Shown here in pieces: positions 17,816 to 27,094 of a stretch of 64,000 bases of DNA (the first letter of the stretch is position 1; each line of letters starts with the position of its first letter). Source of the DNA: Herminiimonas arsenitoxidans (GTDB lineage Bacteria > Pseudomonadota > Gammaproteobacteria > Burkholderiales > Burkholderiaceae_D); contig NZ_LT671418.1 of NCBI RefSeq assembly GCF_900130075.1, positions 2,728,001 to 2,792,000 of the forward strand, read 5' to 3'. The notes below the pieces were generated by a model. It ran no database searches. It worked only from the letters and a program-made list of their open reading frames with translations, and was not told the origin of the DNA. The position numbers were made by a program, and so were the translations under genes.

Positions 17816-18211
17816 TTAGTTCCCCTTGATCTGGAAGACCTCGACGCCTACCGATTCACAATCGGGATAGACGTCAGGCTTTTCGGTTGAAACGCGTGCG
17901 GCGCGAACTTTCGGATGTGCCAGCATGGCTTTGACCACGTCATCGCACAGGGTTTCCTGCAAATGGATATGACCTTGCGCCATGCGCTTGGCGATCGTGC
18001 TGCGCATATAGTCGTAATCGACGACTTCATCCAGATGATCAGCGGTTGGTGTCGATTCCTTCAATGGAATGAACAGATCAACGTTGATTAATACGCGCTG
18101 CTCGCCTTTTTTTTCAAAGTCGTGCACGCCGATGTTGATTTGTACTTCGTAATTACGCAGGAAGAGGCGGCGGCAATCAGCGAGTTGTGGATGGAACAAA
18201 AACGAATTCAT
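17816..18211 (-). CDS. folB: Dihydroneopterin aldolase
   Basis: 131 residues. It cleaves dihydroneopterin to 6-hydroxymethyl-dihydropterin and glycolaldehyde in folate synthesis. Family features are [22 protein letters not shown], the conserved VDYDYM and the C-terminal catalytic region [20 protein letters not shown] run of charged residues before LFLRNYEV makes the N-terminus slightly longer than usual. It lies between a pteridine-reductase-like SDR gene (42 bases upstream) and ttcA (no gap). Confidence 0.93.
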   Translation of the reverse strand: MNSFLFHPQLADCRRLFLRNYEVQINIGVHDFEKKGEQRVLINVDLFIPLKESTPTADHLDEVVDYDYMRSTIAKRMAQGHIHLQETLCDDVVKAMLAHPKVRAARVSTEKPDVYPDCESVGVEVFQIKGN

Positions 18212-18253
18212 AGTTGTAAACCGGTAGTACTGCAGGTGAAAAATCTTAAAAAA

Positions 18254-19033
18254 TCAGGATGCGACAAACATCACATCGCGTTGTAATGGAATAAGGTGCT
18301 GGCCGCCATCGACGAGCAATGTGGTGCCAGTCATCGCTTGTGCTTCGGCGACGAAGCAGACCGCAGCAGCGATATCGTCTGGCGTGCTGGAGCGACCCAA
18401 GGGCGTTACTGTATGCGCATGGGTAAATCCAGCTTCGCTCTGGTCGCCGGATACCAGCGTGATGCCAGGGGCGACACCGACCACACGTACTTTAGGTGCG
18501 AGTGCTTGCGCCAGCATGGTAGTGGCGCTGTGTAGCGCGGCTTTCGATAGCGTGTACGACAAAAAATCAGGATTCAGATTAAACAGCTTTTGATCGAGCA
18601 AGTTAACGACAACTGCTTGCGCACCATCCGGCGTAGCTTCGTGCAAGGCTTGCGCCAATAAAACCGGTGCGACCAGATTGGTGTGCATGTGTGCATCCAG
18701 CGTCGCGCCGGAAAAATCGGCAGCGTTGTCGTAATCAAATAGCGAGGCGTTATTCACCACGCAGGAAATCGGGCCGAGCACAGCCGAGGCGCGGCGCACC
18801 AGCGTTTTCACCGTAGCTTCGTCATTCAAGTCGCAATGCAAGGCGATGGCGCGTCGGCCCATAGCCTCAATCTCGGCAACGGTGGCTTGCGCCTCGGTTT
18901 CTGAGCGCGCGTAATGCACGACCACATCCCAGCCACGTTGCGCCAGGGCGAGCGCGATCGTGCGGCCGATACGCTTGGCGGCGCCGGTCACAAGGGCAGT
19001 CTTTTTCAATGACGTTTGTTTATCTGTGGACAT
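18254..19033 (-). CDS. folM: SDR family pteridine reductase, FolM-like
   Basis: 259-residue short-chain dehydrogenase. The nucleotide-binding motif is TGAAKRIGR (residues 16-24), the form seen in PTR1/FolM pteridine reductases rather than the usual TGxxxGxG. NNAS lies near residue 92. The catalytic tyrosine and lysine are in SYTLSKAAL, and LVDGGQHL lies near the end. Adjacency to folB supports a role in reducing dihydropterins. The assignment to FolM over a generic SDR is therefore family plus context. It is divergent from the MidA-like gene, with 40 bases between starts. Confidence 0.82.
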   Translation of the reverse strand: MSTDKQTSLKKTALVTGAAKRIGRTIALALAQRGWDVVVHYARSETEAQATVAEIEAMGRRAIALHCDLNDEATVKTLVRRASAVLGPISCVVNNASLFDYDNAADFSGATLDAHMHTNLVAPVLLAQALHEATPDGAQAVVVNLLDQKLFNLNPDFLSYTLSKAALHSATTMLAQALAPKVRVVGVAPGITLVSGDQSEAGFTHAHTVTPLGRSSTPDDIAAAVCFVAEAQAMTGTTLLVDGGQHLIPLQRDVMFVAS

Positions 19034-19073
19034 GAATGGTTGTGTGTTTCGCTGATTTCTCTACAATACCGCC

Positions 19074-20234
19074 ATGCAACTGCAACTCCCAGAACCTTCT
19101 TCTGACGCATTATCTGCGTCACACGCGCTCCAGCAACTGATCGTTGACGAAATTCGCCGTCATGATGGCTGGATTTCTTTCGCCCGTTATATGGAGCTGG
19201 CGCTGTATGCGCCGGACGTCGGTTATTACAGCGGCGGCGCTGCAAAACTTGGCAAAGACGGTGATTTTACAACCGCGCCCGAAATTACGTCGCTTTTTGG
19301 TGAAACGCTGGCCCATGCGGCTGGCGACCTGATGGCACAAAGTACACCGAATATCCTCGAATTCGGTGCCGGTACCGGTAAATTGGCGCTGGATATCCTG
19401 ACGGAATGCGCGTCTGCCGGTATTCCGCTGGAACGTTATTCCATCGTTGAATTGTCCGGCGAATTGCGTGCTCGACAACAACAAACCCTAGTTGGCTTCC
19501 CGCAAGTGACCTGGCTGGACGACTTCCCACCGGCGTTTTCTGGCGTTGTACTCGGCAATGAAGTGCTGGATGCGATGCCGGTGTCGCTGGTTGTCAAAGA
19601 GGAAAGCGCTTGGCTGGAACGCGGCGTTGGCTTCGAGGATGGACGTTTTGTGTTCGCCGATCGTCCATGCGACCAAGAATTAGTGGCGCAAATCCCGGAT
19701 GCGGAAGAGTTGCCCATCGGTTATCTGACCGAAGTACACCCGATTGCAGTCGGCTTTATGGGTTCGCTGGCGACCATGTTGACGGCGGGCTTCGAGCAAT
19801 CAGGCAAGGGCGGGGCTGCGATACTGATCGATTACGGTTTCCCGGCGAGCGAATACTATCTGGACCAGCGCGTCGAAGGCACCTTGATGTGCCACTATCG
19901 TCATCATTCGCACCCCGATCCGTTTTACGTGCCAGGTTTGCAAGATATTACGGCGCATGTTGATTTCACTGCCATGGCGTATGCCGCGGTACGCAACGGT
20001 TTGGAGATGGTGGGCTATATGAGTCAAGCGGGTTTCCTGCTGGCGGCCGGTTTGGGTGATCGCTTGCTGGTCACGGCACCGGACGATCACATGGCTTATC
20101 TGCCTAAAGCGAATGCAGTACAAAAACTGACTTCGCCGGCAGAAATGGGCGAGTTGTTCAAAGTGTTAGTGGTCGGCAAAGGCGTACAGTTGCCGGACCA
20201 GTTTGATCGCGCGGATCAAAGCCGCCGACTTTAA
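19074..20234 (+). CDS. MidA/NDUFAF7-like SAM-dependent methyltransferase
   Basis: 386 residues of the PF02636 (DUF185) family. The eukaryotic members methylate an arginine of the complex I subunit NDUFS2. Bacterial members are poorly studied. Family hallmarks: ISFARYMELALYAPDVGYYS (about residues 34-53), GDFTTAPEITSLFGETLA, the SAM motif ILEFGAGTGKLALDIL, GNEVLDAMPV and ILIDYGFPASEYY. It is cytoplasmic and of full length. The short gap to folM suggests a shared divergent promoter region. Confidence 0.9.
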   Translation: MQLQLPEPSSDALSASHALQQLIVDEIRRHDGWISFARYMELALYAPDVGYYSGGAAKLGKDGDFTTAPEITSLFGETLAHAAGDLMAQSTPNILEFGAGTGKLALDILTECASAGIPLERYSIVELSGELRARQQQTLVGFPQVTWLDDFPPAFSGVVLGNEVLDAMPVSLVVKEESAWLERGVGFEDGRFVFADRPCDQELVAQIPDAEELPIGYLTEVHPIAVGFMGSLATMLTAGFEQSGKGGAAILIDYGFPASEYYLDQRVEGTLMCHYRHHSHPDPFYVPGLQDITAHVDFTAMAYAAVRNGLEMVGYMSQAGFLLAAGLGDRLLVTAPDDHMAYLPKANAVQKLTSPAEMGELFKVLVVGKGVQLPDQFDRADQSRRL

Positions 20235-20285
20235 TATCGAGACCAGACGCTGGCAAAGCTTGCCGGCGTGTCATGAAAGTTGCCC

Positions 20286-20480
20286 ATGCTGCGCTGGTTC
20301 CTAGTCATCTTCATTGCCGTGATCGTGTTTTCCGCCGCCTTGCCGTGGCTGGAAAAATTCGGCGTAGGCAGATTGCCGGGTGATGTGCGCTTTACCTTGT
20401 TCGGTAAAACCATCTTTTTGCCATTTGCTTCGACGGTCTTGTTGTCGCTGGCGGTTTTTTTAGTGGCACGCCTGTTTTAA
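20286..20480 (+). CDS. DUF2905 small membrane protein (first copy)
   Basis: 64-residue protein with two membrane segments (MLRWFLVIFIAVIVFSAALP and STVLLSLAVFLVARLF) around a conserved loop KFGVGRLPGDVRFTLFGK. This is the DUF2905 pattern. The function is unknown. The ATG at 20286 is preferred over a TTG two codons upstream. It is followed 43 bases later by a second, clearly related protein, so this is a tandem duplication. Confidence 0.85.
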   Translation: MLRWFLVIFIAVIVFSAALPWLEKFGVGRLPGDVRFTLFGKTIFLPFASTVLLSLAVFLVARLF

Positions 20481-20523
20481 TTAAGTATGACCTCTGGCAT
20501 GTCCATTTAACGGGGGAGTAGGA

Positions 20524-20742
20524 ATGATACGTTGGGTTGCAGTGATTTTTATCGGTTTGACAGTTTTTTACGCGTTGATCCCGTGGATTATCGAAAAACT
20601 GGGCGTAGGTCGCATTATTGGCGATGTACGTTTCAAGCTTTTTGGCCGCATGTTCGTCCTGCCCTTCGGTTCTACCGTGCTGTGGTCGGCCGTAGCTTTC
20701 CTGATTGCCGAGATCGTAAAGCGGACCTGTCTGTTCTGCTGA
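20524..20742 (+). CDS. DUF2905 small membrane protein (second copy)
   Basis: 72 residues with the same two-helix plan as its upstream neighbour: MIRWVAVIFIGLTVFYALIP, loop KLGVGRIIGDVRFKLFGR and a second helix STVLWSAVAFLIAEIV. It adds a short tail KRTCLFC with two cysteines that the first copy lacks. The ribosome-binding site is strong (GGGGGAGTAGGA before the ATG), stronger than for copy one. The function is unknown. It probably arose by tandem duplication and may hetero-oligomerise with copy one (inference). Confidence 0.85.
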   Translation: MIRWVAVIFIGLTVFYALIPWIIEKLGVGRIIGDVRFKLFGRMFVLPFGSTVLWSAVAFLIAEIVKRTCLFC

Positions 20743-20868
20743 GCCCGGTGAAATGTGCATTTCAGGCCAAGAATTTGCCCATTTTGATGCTGTGGCGCAC
20801 GCTAATGATATGATTCACGACTTATCAACAGTAGGGCTAGCGGGTAGAAACTGCGAGTTCCCTTAGTA

Positions 20869-22200
20869 GTGGACATATTAATTATCCTGGGTTTGATCCT
20901 GGTCAATGGCATTTTTGCCATGTCTGAAATTGCGATCGTTACCTCCAAACGTATTCGTCTCCAAAAATTATCTGAAAACGGCAGCAGGGGTGCACAAGCG
21001 GCACTTGATCTGTCGGACAGTCCTAGTCGCTTCCTCTCCACGATACAGGTCGGTATCACACTGATCGGCATTTTCAATGGTGCGTTCGGTGAAGCCTCGC
21101 TGGTTGAACGTCTGACGCCTGAAGTCGCCATGATTCCTTTCGTCGCTTCCTATGCGCGCGAAATTGCGCTGGCCGTGGTGGTGGTCGGTATTACCTTCGG
21201 TTCCTTGATCCTTGGTGAATTGGTGCCTAAGCGCATCGCGATGCAATATCCGGAAGTCGTTGCTTCGCTGGTTGCGGCACCGATGTTGTGGCTGTCGCGT
21301 CTGATGGGGCCATTTGTCAAAATCCTGACTGTGACGACGGAATTCATCCTGCGTATATTAGGCATGCAGCACAAGAAGGACGATTCGGTCACGGAAGAGG
21401 AAATCGCCGGCTTGTTCCGCGAAGGTGCGGATGCCGGTCTGTTTGAAAAAACCGAACACGATATCGTGTCGCGCGCCTTGCGCCTGGACGACCAGCGTGT
21501 CGCCGGTTTGATGACACCGCGCCTGGATGTCCACTTTATTGATCTGGAAGATTCGATAGAAGTGAATCTGGCCAAGATCGCTGACAGTTCGTACAACCGT
21601 TTCCCCGTCTGCAAGGGCGATATCTCGCACGTGATCGGTATCGTGCATGCGGGTAGCTTGTTTGAACAGGCAATCCGCGGCAAATCCATCGCGACTGTCG
21701 ATATAGCAGCTGCTACGCGTCCGCCACTGTTTGTGCCGGAAACCATCAGCGCGATGCAGTTGCTGGAAACATTGAAGAAAAACCGCGCCGAACTGGCGTT
21801 GGTGATCGATGAATACGGCGAAATCGAAGGTATCGTTACCTTGAGCGACGTACTTGGCGCGCTGGTTGGTGATGTATCGGTGATCGATGAGCATCATGAA
21901 GTGGATGGCGTGCGTCGCGAAGATGGCTCATGGCTGATTGATGGCGGCGTATCGTTTGATCGCTTCCGCGAATTACTGGAAACCGAAGTGCGTTTCCCGG
22001 AAGAAGCGTCCGGCACGTATCACACGCTGGCTGGTTTCGTGATGACCTTCCTTGGTCACATCCCGCAAATGTCGGATCATTTCGAGTGGGAAGGTTACCG
22101 GATAGAAGTGGTCGATATGGATCGCAATCGTATCGATCGTCTACTGATTACCAAACTCGATCCATCGCCAGATGACATGCCGGCTGATGATGCGGGTTGA
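20869..22200 (+). CDS. CBS-domain membrane protein, CorC/HlyC-CNNM family
   Basis: 443 residues. An N-terminal DUF21 membrane domain (residues 1 to about 145; MDILIILGLILVNGIFAMSE, then GSLILGELVPKR) is followed by a CBS pair (VAGLMTPRLDVHFID at about 223; ALVIDEYGEIEGIVTLSD at about 311) and a C-terminal transporter-associated CorC_HlyC domain. The family is linked to Mg2+/Co2+ homeostasis and related ion transport. The old label 'hemolysin' is not a demonstrated function. It starts with GTG at 20869 without a good ribosome-binding site. A strong terminator follows. Confidence 0.9.
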   Translation: MDILIILGLILVNGIFAMSEIAIVTSKRIRLQKLSENGSRGAQAALDLSDSPSRFLSTIQVGITLIGIFNGAFGEASLVERLTPEVAMIPFVASYAREIALAVVVVGITFGSLILGELVPKRIAMQYPEVVASLVAAPMLWLSRLMGPFVKILTVTTEFILRILGMQHKKDDSVTEEEIAGLFREGADAGLFEKTEHDIVSRALRLDDQRVAGLMTPRLDVHFIDLEDSIEVNLAKIADSSYNRFPVCKGDISHVIGIVHAGSLFEQAIRGKSIATVDIAAATRPPLFVPETISAMQLLETLKKNRAELALVIDEYGEIEGIVTLSDVLGALVGDVSVIDEHHEVDGVRREDGSWLIDGGVSFDRFRELLETEVRFPEEASGTYHTLAGFVMTFLGHIPQMSDHFEWEGYRIEVVDMDRNRIDRLLITKLDPSPDDMPADDAG

Positions 22201-22220
22201 GTAAACAGATTTGCCAAATC

Positions 22221-22254
22221 AAAACGGGCCGGAATTTTTCCGGCCCGTTTTTTT
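22221..22254 (+). terminator. Intrinsic terminator of the CorC/HlyC-type gene
   Basis: AACGGGCCGGAA, short T loop, TTCCGGCCCGTT and a T run. It begins 20 bases after the stop. The A-rich left side may allow leftward function, but no leftward gene ends here. Confidence 0.95.
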
Positions 22255-22380
22255 ATCTGAAGCTCATACGCGTATTCAAAAAGTAATTCATTTTCAAGAT
22301 TCTATTTTCACAAGCAAGGTAGAGCTGTAACAGCAGTGGCAGCTATATACTAATTCTCGTCTATCCAAGGTAAATCTAAT

Positions 22381-23832
22381 ATGCAAGCACTCACTCTGGA
22401 AGAGCTGCGCAGCCGCTATGGTGCACGCTATAAATGGCTGGTCTTGTTGACTTGCATGATAGGTAGCGTCGCGGCGATTCTTTCTTCCACCATCGTCAAT
22501 GTGGCGATCCCTGATCTGAGCCGTTACTTCGCGCTCGGGCAAGAGCGTGCGCAATGGGTTTCTACCGGCTTCATGCTGGCGATGACTTTGTCTATGCTGA
22601 TGACACCGTGGTTACTGCTGCGTTTTGGCTTGCGTCGTACATACGGCGGAGCGATTGTCTTGTTGCTGCTAGGCGGCGTGGTCGGCGGTTTCAGTATCAA
22701 TTATCAGATGTTGTTAGCTATGCGCGTGCTGGAAGGATTGGCTGCCGGCGTGATGCAGCCGATACCGGCAATCGTGATTTTGCGTGCGTTCGAACAGCAC
22801 GAACAGGGCAAGGCGATGGGGATATTCGGTTTCGGCGTGGTGCTGGCGCCGGCGATTGGACCTAGTGTGGGCGGTTTTCTGGTGGAGTTGTTTGGCTGGC
22901 GTTCGATTTTTTTCGTGGTGGTGCCACCGTGCTTGCTGGTGCTTTTTCTGATCCAGCGTTTTCTCGCGTCATATACGCCAACGCTGGAGCATGCCAAACC
23001 ACTCGACTGGAAGGGTTTGCTGTTAATCGGCGTCAGCATTATCAGTTTGCTTAATGGCGTCGTCGAATTGCGCGGCGATATGTCGCAGGCGGTCATTTTG
23101 CTGGTGCTCGGTGTGACGACCTTGATTGCTTTCATCATTTATCAAATGCGTACCAAGGCAGAACCTTTGATGAATATGAAGCTATTCCGCTATCGCCAGT
23201 TTGCGATGGGTGCGTTGGTGGCGTTCATTTACGGCATGGGCTTGTACGGTTCGACTTATCTGTTGCCGATTTATATGCAGATGGCCATGAATTACGCGCC
23301 ATCGCAGGCGGGTTTGGTGTTGTTGCCAGCCGGGATAGTGCTGGCGGTGACGATACCGCTGGCTGGGCGTCTGGCAGACAGTTATCCGCCTAATGTACTG
23401 GTGGCTATTGGTTTGTTTTTATTGGCGTCGTCGTTCGCCTTGATGGCAAACGGTTCACCGGCAACCAGTTACTGGCTGCTGATGGCGTGGGCAGTGATAG
23501 GTCGGATAGGTTTGGGTTTTGTATTGCCGGCACTTAGTTTGGGGGCGATGCGTGGTGTGGATAACAGTTTGATAGCGCAAGGTGCCAGTGCCATCAATTT
23601 CGTACGTCAGCTTGGCGGTGCCATCGGTGTCAGCATGGTCGGCGTCGTGCTGGAGTGGCGGATTACGCTGCATCAATCGCGTCAGGCATTGGGTATAGAC
23701 AATCATCGCAATGCCTTTAATGAAACTTTTTTACTGGTTGCCGTCTTGTGCGCAGTGGCTGTCATAACGGCTTGGTATATGCGCGAAAAGCCATGGCAAA
23801 AAGACAAGCAAAATAATATGACGGGATTGTGA
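22381..23832 (+). CDS. MFS drug exporter, DHA2 family (second)
   Basis: 483-residue EmrB-like inner-membrane proton antiporter. It begins MQALTLEELRSRYG, then the first helix with SSTIVNVAIPDLSRYF, typical of DHA2. Motif A region is RFGLRRTYG. Motif C is GFGVVLAPAIGPSVGG near residue 150. About 14 hydrophobic segments are visible and the tail is polar (EKPWQKDKQNN). The AAGGTAA ribosome-binding site is adequate. It is isolated, with no adaptor or regulator beside it. The substrate is unknown. It is not a recent duplicate of the exporter at 10129-11685, judged by sequence divergence. Confidence 0.9.
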   Translation: MQALTLEELRSRYGARYKWLVLLTCMIGSVAAILSSTIVNVAIPDLSRYFALGQERAQWVSTGFMLAMTLSMLMTPWLLLRFGLRRTYGGAIVLLLLGGVVGGFSINYQMLLAMRVLEGLAAGVMQPIPAIVILRAFEQHEQGKAMGIFGFGVVLAPAIGPSVGGFLVELFGWRSIFFVVVPPCLLVLFLIQRFLASYTPTLEHAKPLDWKGLLLIGVSIISLLNGVVELRGDMSQAVILLVLGVTTLIAFIIYQMRTKAEPLMNMKLFRYRQFAMGALVAFIYGMGLYGSTYLLPIYMQMAMNYAPSQAGLVLLPAGIVLAVTIPLAGRLADSYPPNVLVAIGLFLLASSFALMANGSPATSYWLLMAWAVIGRIGLGFVLPALSLGAMRGVDNSLIAQGASAINFVRQLGGAIGVSMVGVVLEWRITLHQSRQALGIDNHRNAFNETFLLVAVLCAVAVITAWYMREKPWQKDKQNNMTGL

Positions 23833-23938
23833 CTTATGGTTACAAAGCAATAATAGTGCGTGTATTCTGCTGATGGATATGGTCTAGTAAGAAACAGAAA
23901 AAATAGAGCCCAGCAGTAAGTTATTTCGGTCGGATAGT

Positions 23939-25207
23939 GTGCGTCAACCTCGTTGGCTGAACTTTCTTAGACGGATGTGCATGCGACAAATCAGTGAACA
24001 GAACGCTGTGCCGGGTGCGGACGATGCGTCGCCAAATGCGACTGCATCGGAACTGCGAGCGCCTGTGCGCGGCGCGGCCAAATCTGCAAAAATCCATGTC
24101 GTTCGTGCGCGTCGCCAAACTCTGCTGCATCACAAAAATCGCCAGAATGCGCGCATCAAGCGTCTGCTGCTGATAGGCGTGTTCGCCCTGTTTTATCTGA
24201 TCGGTGTCGGCGTGTTTTACCTGCACGGCTTGGTCGATCATATGGCATTGATCGTTGCGACTAGCTTGAGTGTTGCTGTGCTCGTCGTGTTTTACGCTTG
24301 CTTCGCACTGGGTTGGAACAACAAGACCCGAGAGAAGAATCTGCGTGTTCCGATCACGTTATGTGCGATCGGCATCATGTTGCTGATGACGTATCTGGCG
24401 CCAGCCACCCAAATTCTCTTCACCCCTTTTCTGTTTTTGACGATGGCATTCGTCATGCACCGCGTCTCGCCCCGAACGATGTTGTTGCTGACGATGGCGA
24501 CATTGTTTGGCTATATGGCGGTGATTGCCTCGCATTATTATCAGTACGATGATTGGTCCATGCTGAAGCTGGAAGGAGCTTTGTTCCTTGGTTTGCTGCT
24601 GACCTTGCCCGGGTTTGTTGTGCTCGCCAGCCGGATGCAGGAATTGCACAATGCCTTGTTCAAGGCAACGAGAAAAATCAAGGATATTGAAGAAGATGCG
24701 CGACGCGATGCCTTGCTCGGCTGCTTTAATCGTCGCTACATCGTCGCTGCACTGGAGCAGCAAAAGCGCATGTCGGATGAAACTGGCTCGCCCCTATGTT
24801 TAGCCGTGATCGATCTGGATCATTTCAAACGTGTGAACGATGAAGCTGGTCATCTGGGCGGCGATGAAGTTTTGCGCACCTTTGCGCGCATTGCAGAAAA
24901 GAATGTGCGCCAGCACGATGTCTTCGGTCGTTACGGCGGTGAAGAATTCCTGCTGGTTTTGCCGGAAACCTCCTTGTTGGCCGCCTTGAATATTGCCGAG
25001 CGCATACGCGAACAGGTCGAGCAACACGATTGGAATGGAAAATTGCGCCATCGCGTCACGGTCTCCATCGGCTTGACGCAACACATTCCAGGCGAATCCG
25101 TGCTGGATTTATTCTCGCGCACCGATACCGCCATGTATATGGCCAAGCAGGGCGGCCGTAATCAAGTGGTGGTCGAGGAGCCGACGGCGGATAGTGCAGT
25201 TGCCTGA
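23939..25207 (+). CDS. Membrane-bound diguanylate cyclase (GGDEF)
   Basis: 422 residues from a GTG start. Residues 1 to about 70 are basic and polar, then about six membrane segments (about 75-225), a short coiled linker and a GGDEF domain. The active-site signature is RYGGEEFLLVLP. RQHD, nine residues before GGEEF, fits the RxxD inhibitory I-site, so product feedback by c-di-GMP is likely. The domain is complete and should be active: DLDHFKRVNDEAGH binds substrate and metal. The start is uncertain (ATG 23975 or 23981 are alternatives), as none has a convincing ribosome-binding site. The signal sensed by the membrane part is unknown. Confidence 0.92.
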   Translation: MRQPRWLNFLRRMCMRQISEQNAVPGADDASPNATASELRAPVRGAAKSAKIHVVRARRQTLLHHKNRQNARIKRLLLIGVFALFYLIGVGVFYLHGLVDHMALIVATSLSVAVLVVFYACFALGWNNKTREKNLRVPITLCAIGIMLLMTYLAPATQILFTPFLFLTMAFVMHRVSPRTMLLLTMATLFGYMAVIASHYYQYDDWSMLKLEGALFLGLLLTLPGFVVLASRMQELHNALFKATRKIKDIEEDARRDALLGCFNRRYIVAALEQQKRMSDETGSPLCLAVIDLDHFKRVNDEAGHLGGDEVLRTFARIAEKNVRQHDVFGRYGGEEFLLVLPETSLLAALNIAERIREQVEQHDWNGKLRHRVTVSIGLTQHIPGESVLDLFSRTDTAMYMAKQGGRNQVVVEEPTADSAVA

Positions 25208-25411
25208 TTTGAATTCAGCTTGATAGACCTGAAGCGCCGCTTGTTTCTTGTCTGTATTGCACGTCATGACGAAATTGTGTCGTCCTATGACGCTGTATTT
25301 ATCAAATTGCGATGACATCGTTTAACAAATGTAATATTGTTGTACGGAAACTTTCATTCTGCACTCGCGCTGTCATCCAGGCGCACGCTCATTTTTTGGC
25401 TTTGAAACACC

Positions 25412-27085
25412 ATGCAAGAACTCGCCGGACTAACCGCACTGATTATTGAGCCGCATGCGGGTATGCGGGCCAGTATTCACAACATGCTGAGCATAGGTGG
25501 CATCAGCAAGATCGAGTATGCGGCCAGCTCAGGCAGCGCAATCCGTCCCTTGAAACACAAGATGTTCGATCTGGTGATCTGCGAATACGATCTGGGCGAA
25601 GGCCAGGATGGTCAGCAATTGCTGGAGGACTTGCGGCATCACAAGATCATTCCGCCATCTACGGTATTCATTATGGTCACGGCCGAGCGCAATCATGAAA
25701 AAGTCGTGAGCGCGGCGGAATTGGCGTTGAACGATTATGTGCTGAAGCCGTTCACGGCAGAAACGCTGATGGATCGTATCGCCAAAGCCATAGAAAAGCG
25801 TAATGCCTTCATACCGATTTACCAGCTGATCGAGCATGGGAATCTGAGCGAAGCGATCAATGCCTGCGTTGCAAGTGAGCGCACGCACACACGTTATCAG
25901 GCGGAATTTATACGTCTGCGTGCCGAGTTGCACATCACCTTGGGCGAATTGACGGAAGCGGAAGCGATCTATTCCGAGCTTTTCGCCAAGCGCTCTATCG
26001 CATGGGCGCGTCTGGGTTTGGCAACCAGTTTGTACATGCAAGACCGCTTCGAAGAAGCGGAAGAAATGCTGACTTCACTGGTCGCCGAGAAAAAGCAGTT
26101 TCTGGAAGCCTACGATTGGCTGGCCAAAACGCAGGAAGCCCGAGGGCAAATGCAGCAAGCGCAAACCACGCTGGAACATGCGGTCACGCGTTCCCCGCAT
26201 GCCTTGCAGCGCTTGCGCAAGCTGGGCAATGTCGCGCTGGAAACTGGTGACACGGAAACCGCCCATCGGGTTTTTCAGCAAGTCATCAATAAAGCCAAAT
26301 TTTCTGAGTTCCGCGAGCCGGAAGATCACGTGCATTTGGTCAAAACATCGATAGCCAAGGGTGAAGTAAAACTCGTTTCTTCCATTATTCGCGATCTTGC
26401 AAAATCCTTGGCCAACATCAAGAAAACGCCAGCCTGTCGCGCTTTGGCTGCTGCCATGCTGCATAAACACAATGGCGATACGGAGCTGGCAGTAGAGGAA
26501 TTGGGTGCTGCCGTCCTTGCTTGCAAGGAACCTATAGGTTTATCGAACGATACCAAAATGACTTTGGCGCTGAATTGTCTGGAAAATGGCATGGAGCAAG
26601 ATGCCGTGGAAGTTATGACTTCGGTGGTCGGTAACGCTTCAACCAACGTGGCGATGACGAGGGCTATGCGTTTATTCAGAGAAGCCGGGCGCGAAGATTT
26701 GGGCAAGCGCGTCACACGCGAAAGTAAAAGCCAAGTCGTCGATTTGGTATCGGCCGGTGCCGAGAAGGCGCGTCTTGGCGATTATCACGGCGCAGTCGCC
26801 TTGATGTCGGAAGCGGCAGATAAATTGCCGGAAAACCCGCAAGTGGTTTTCAATGCAGCCGTTGCGGTGCTGAAATGCCTGGATAGTCTGGGGTGGGATG
26901 AGCAATTGGGCGAGCAGGCGCGTACTTATATTAGTAATGCGCGTCGTCTTGATCCGCGCAATCCGAGACTCTCCTTGCTCGCCAGTATGTATCGCGACAT
27001 TCTGAAGAAGTACGCGATGGAACGTGCCTATGGCGTACTACCAGCCAAGGCTGTCAGCAACGTCGCGCAGATTGAAAAACAATAA
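25412..27085 (+). CDS. Receiver-domain protein with TPR repeats; phospho-acceptor Asp replaced by Glu
   Basis: 557 residues. The N-terminal receiver-like domain (about residues 8-125) has the switch threonine in MVTAE and the conserved lysine in DYVLKPF. The acceptor region reads FDLVICEYDLGEG. By spacing from the preceding Asp53, the acceptor position is Glu58 instead of Asp, and the acidic pocket is also reduced (IIEPH instead of the usual DD pair). From about 140 to the end it is helical with TPR-like repeats, so it is probably a scaffold rather than a DNA-binding regulator. No kinase gene is adjacent. It may work without phosphorylation (inference). It is convergent with the ArsC-family gene nine bases away. 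Confidence 0.85.
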   Translation: MQELAGLTALIIEPHAGMRASIHNMLSIGGISKIEYAASSGSAIRPLKHKMFDLVICEYDLGEGQDGQQLLEDLRHHKIIPPSTVFIMVTAERNHEKVVSAAELALNDYVLKPFTAETLMDRIAKAIEKRNAFIPIYQLIEHGNLSEAINACVASERTHTRYQAEFIRLRAELHITLGELTEAEAIYSELFAKRSIAWARLGLATSLYMQDRFEEAEEMLTSLVAEKKQFLEAYDWLAKTQEARGQMQQAQTTLEHAVTRSPHALQRLRKLGNVALETGDTETAHRVFQQVINKAKFSEFREPEDHVHLVKTSIAKGEVKLVSSIIRDLAKSLANIKKTPACRALAAAMLHKHNGDTELAVEELGAAVLACKEPIGLSNDTKMTLALNCLENGMEQDAVEVMTSVVGNASTNVAMTRAMRLFREAGREDLGKRVTRESKSQVVDLVSAGAEKARLGDYHGAVALMSEAADKLPENPQVVFNAAVAVLKCLDSLGWDEQLGEQARTYISNARRLDPRNPRLSLLASMYRDILKKYAMERAYGVLPAKAVSNVAQIEKQ

Positions 27086-27094
27086 ATAGCCTGC

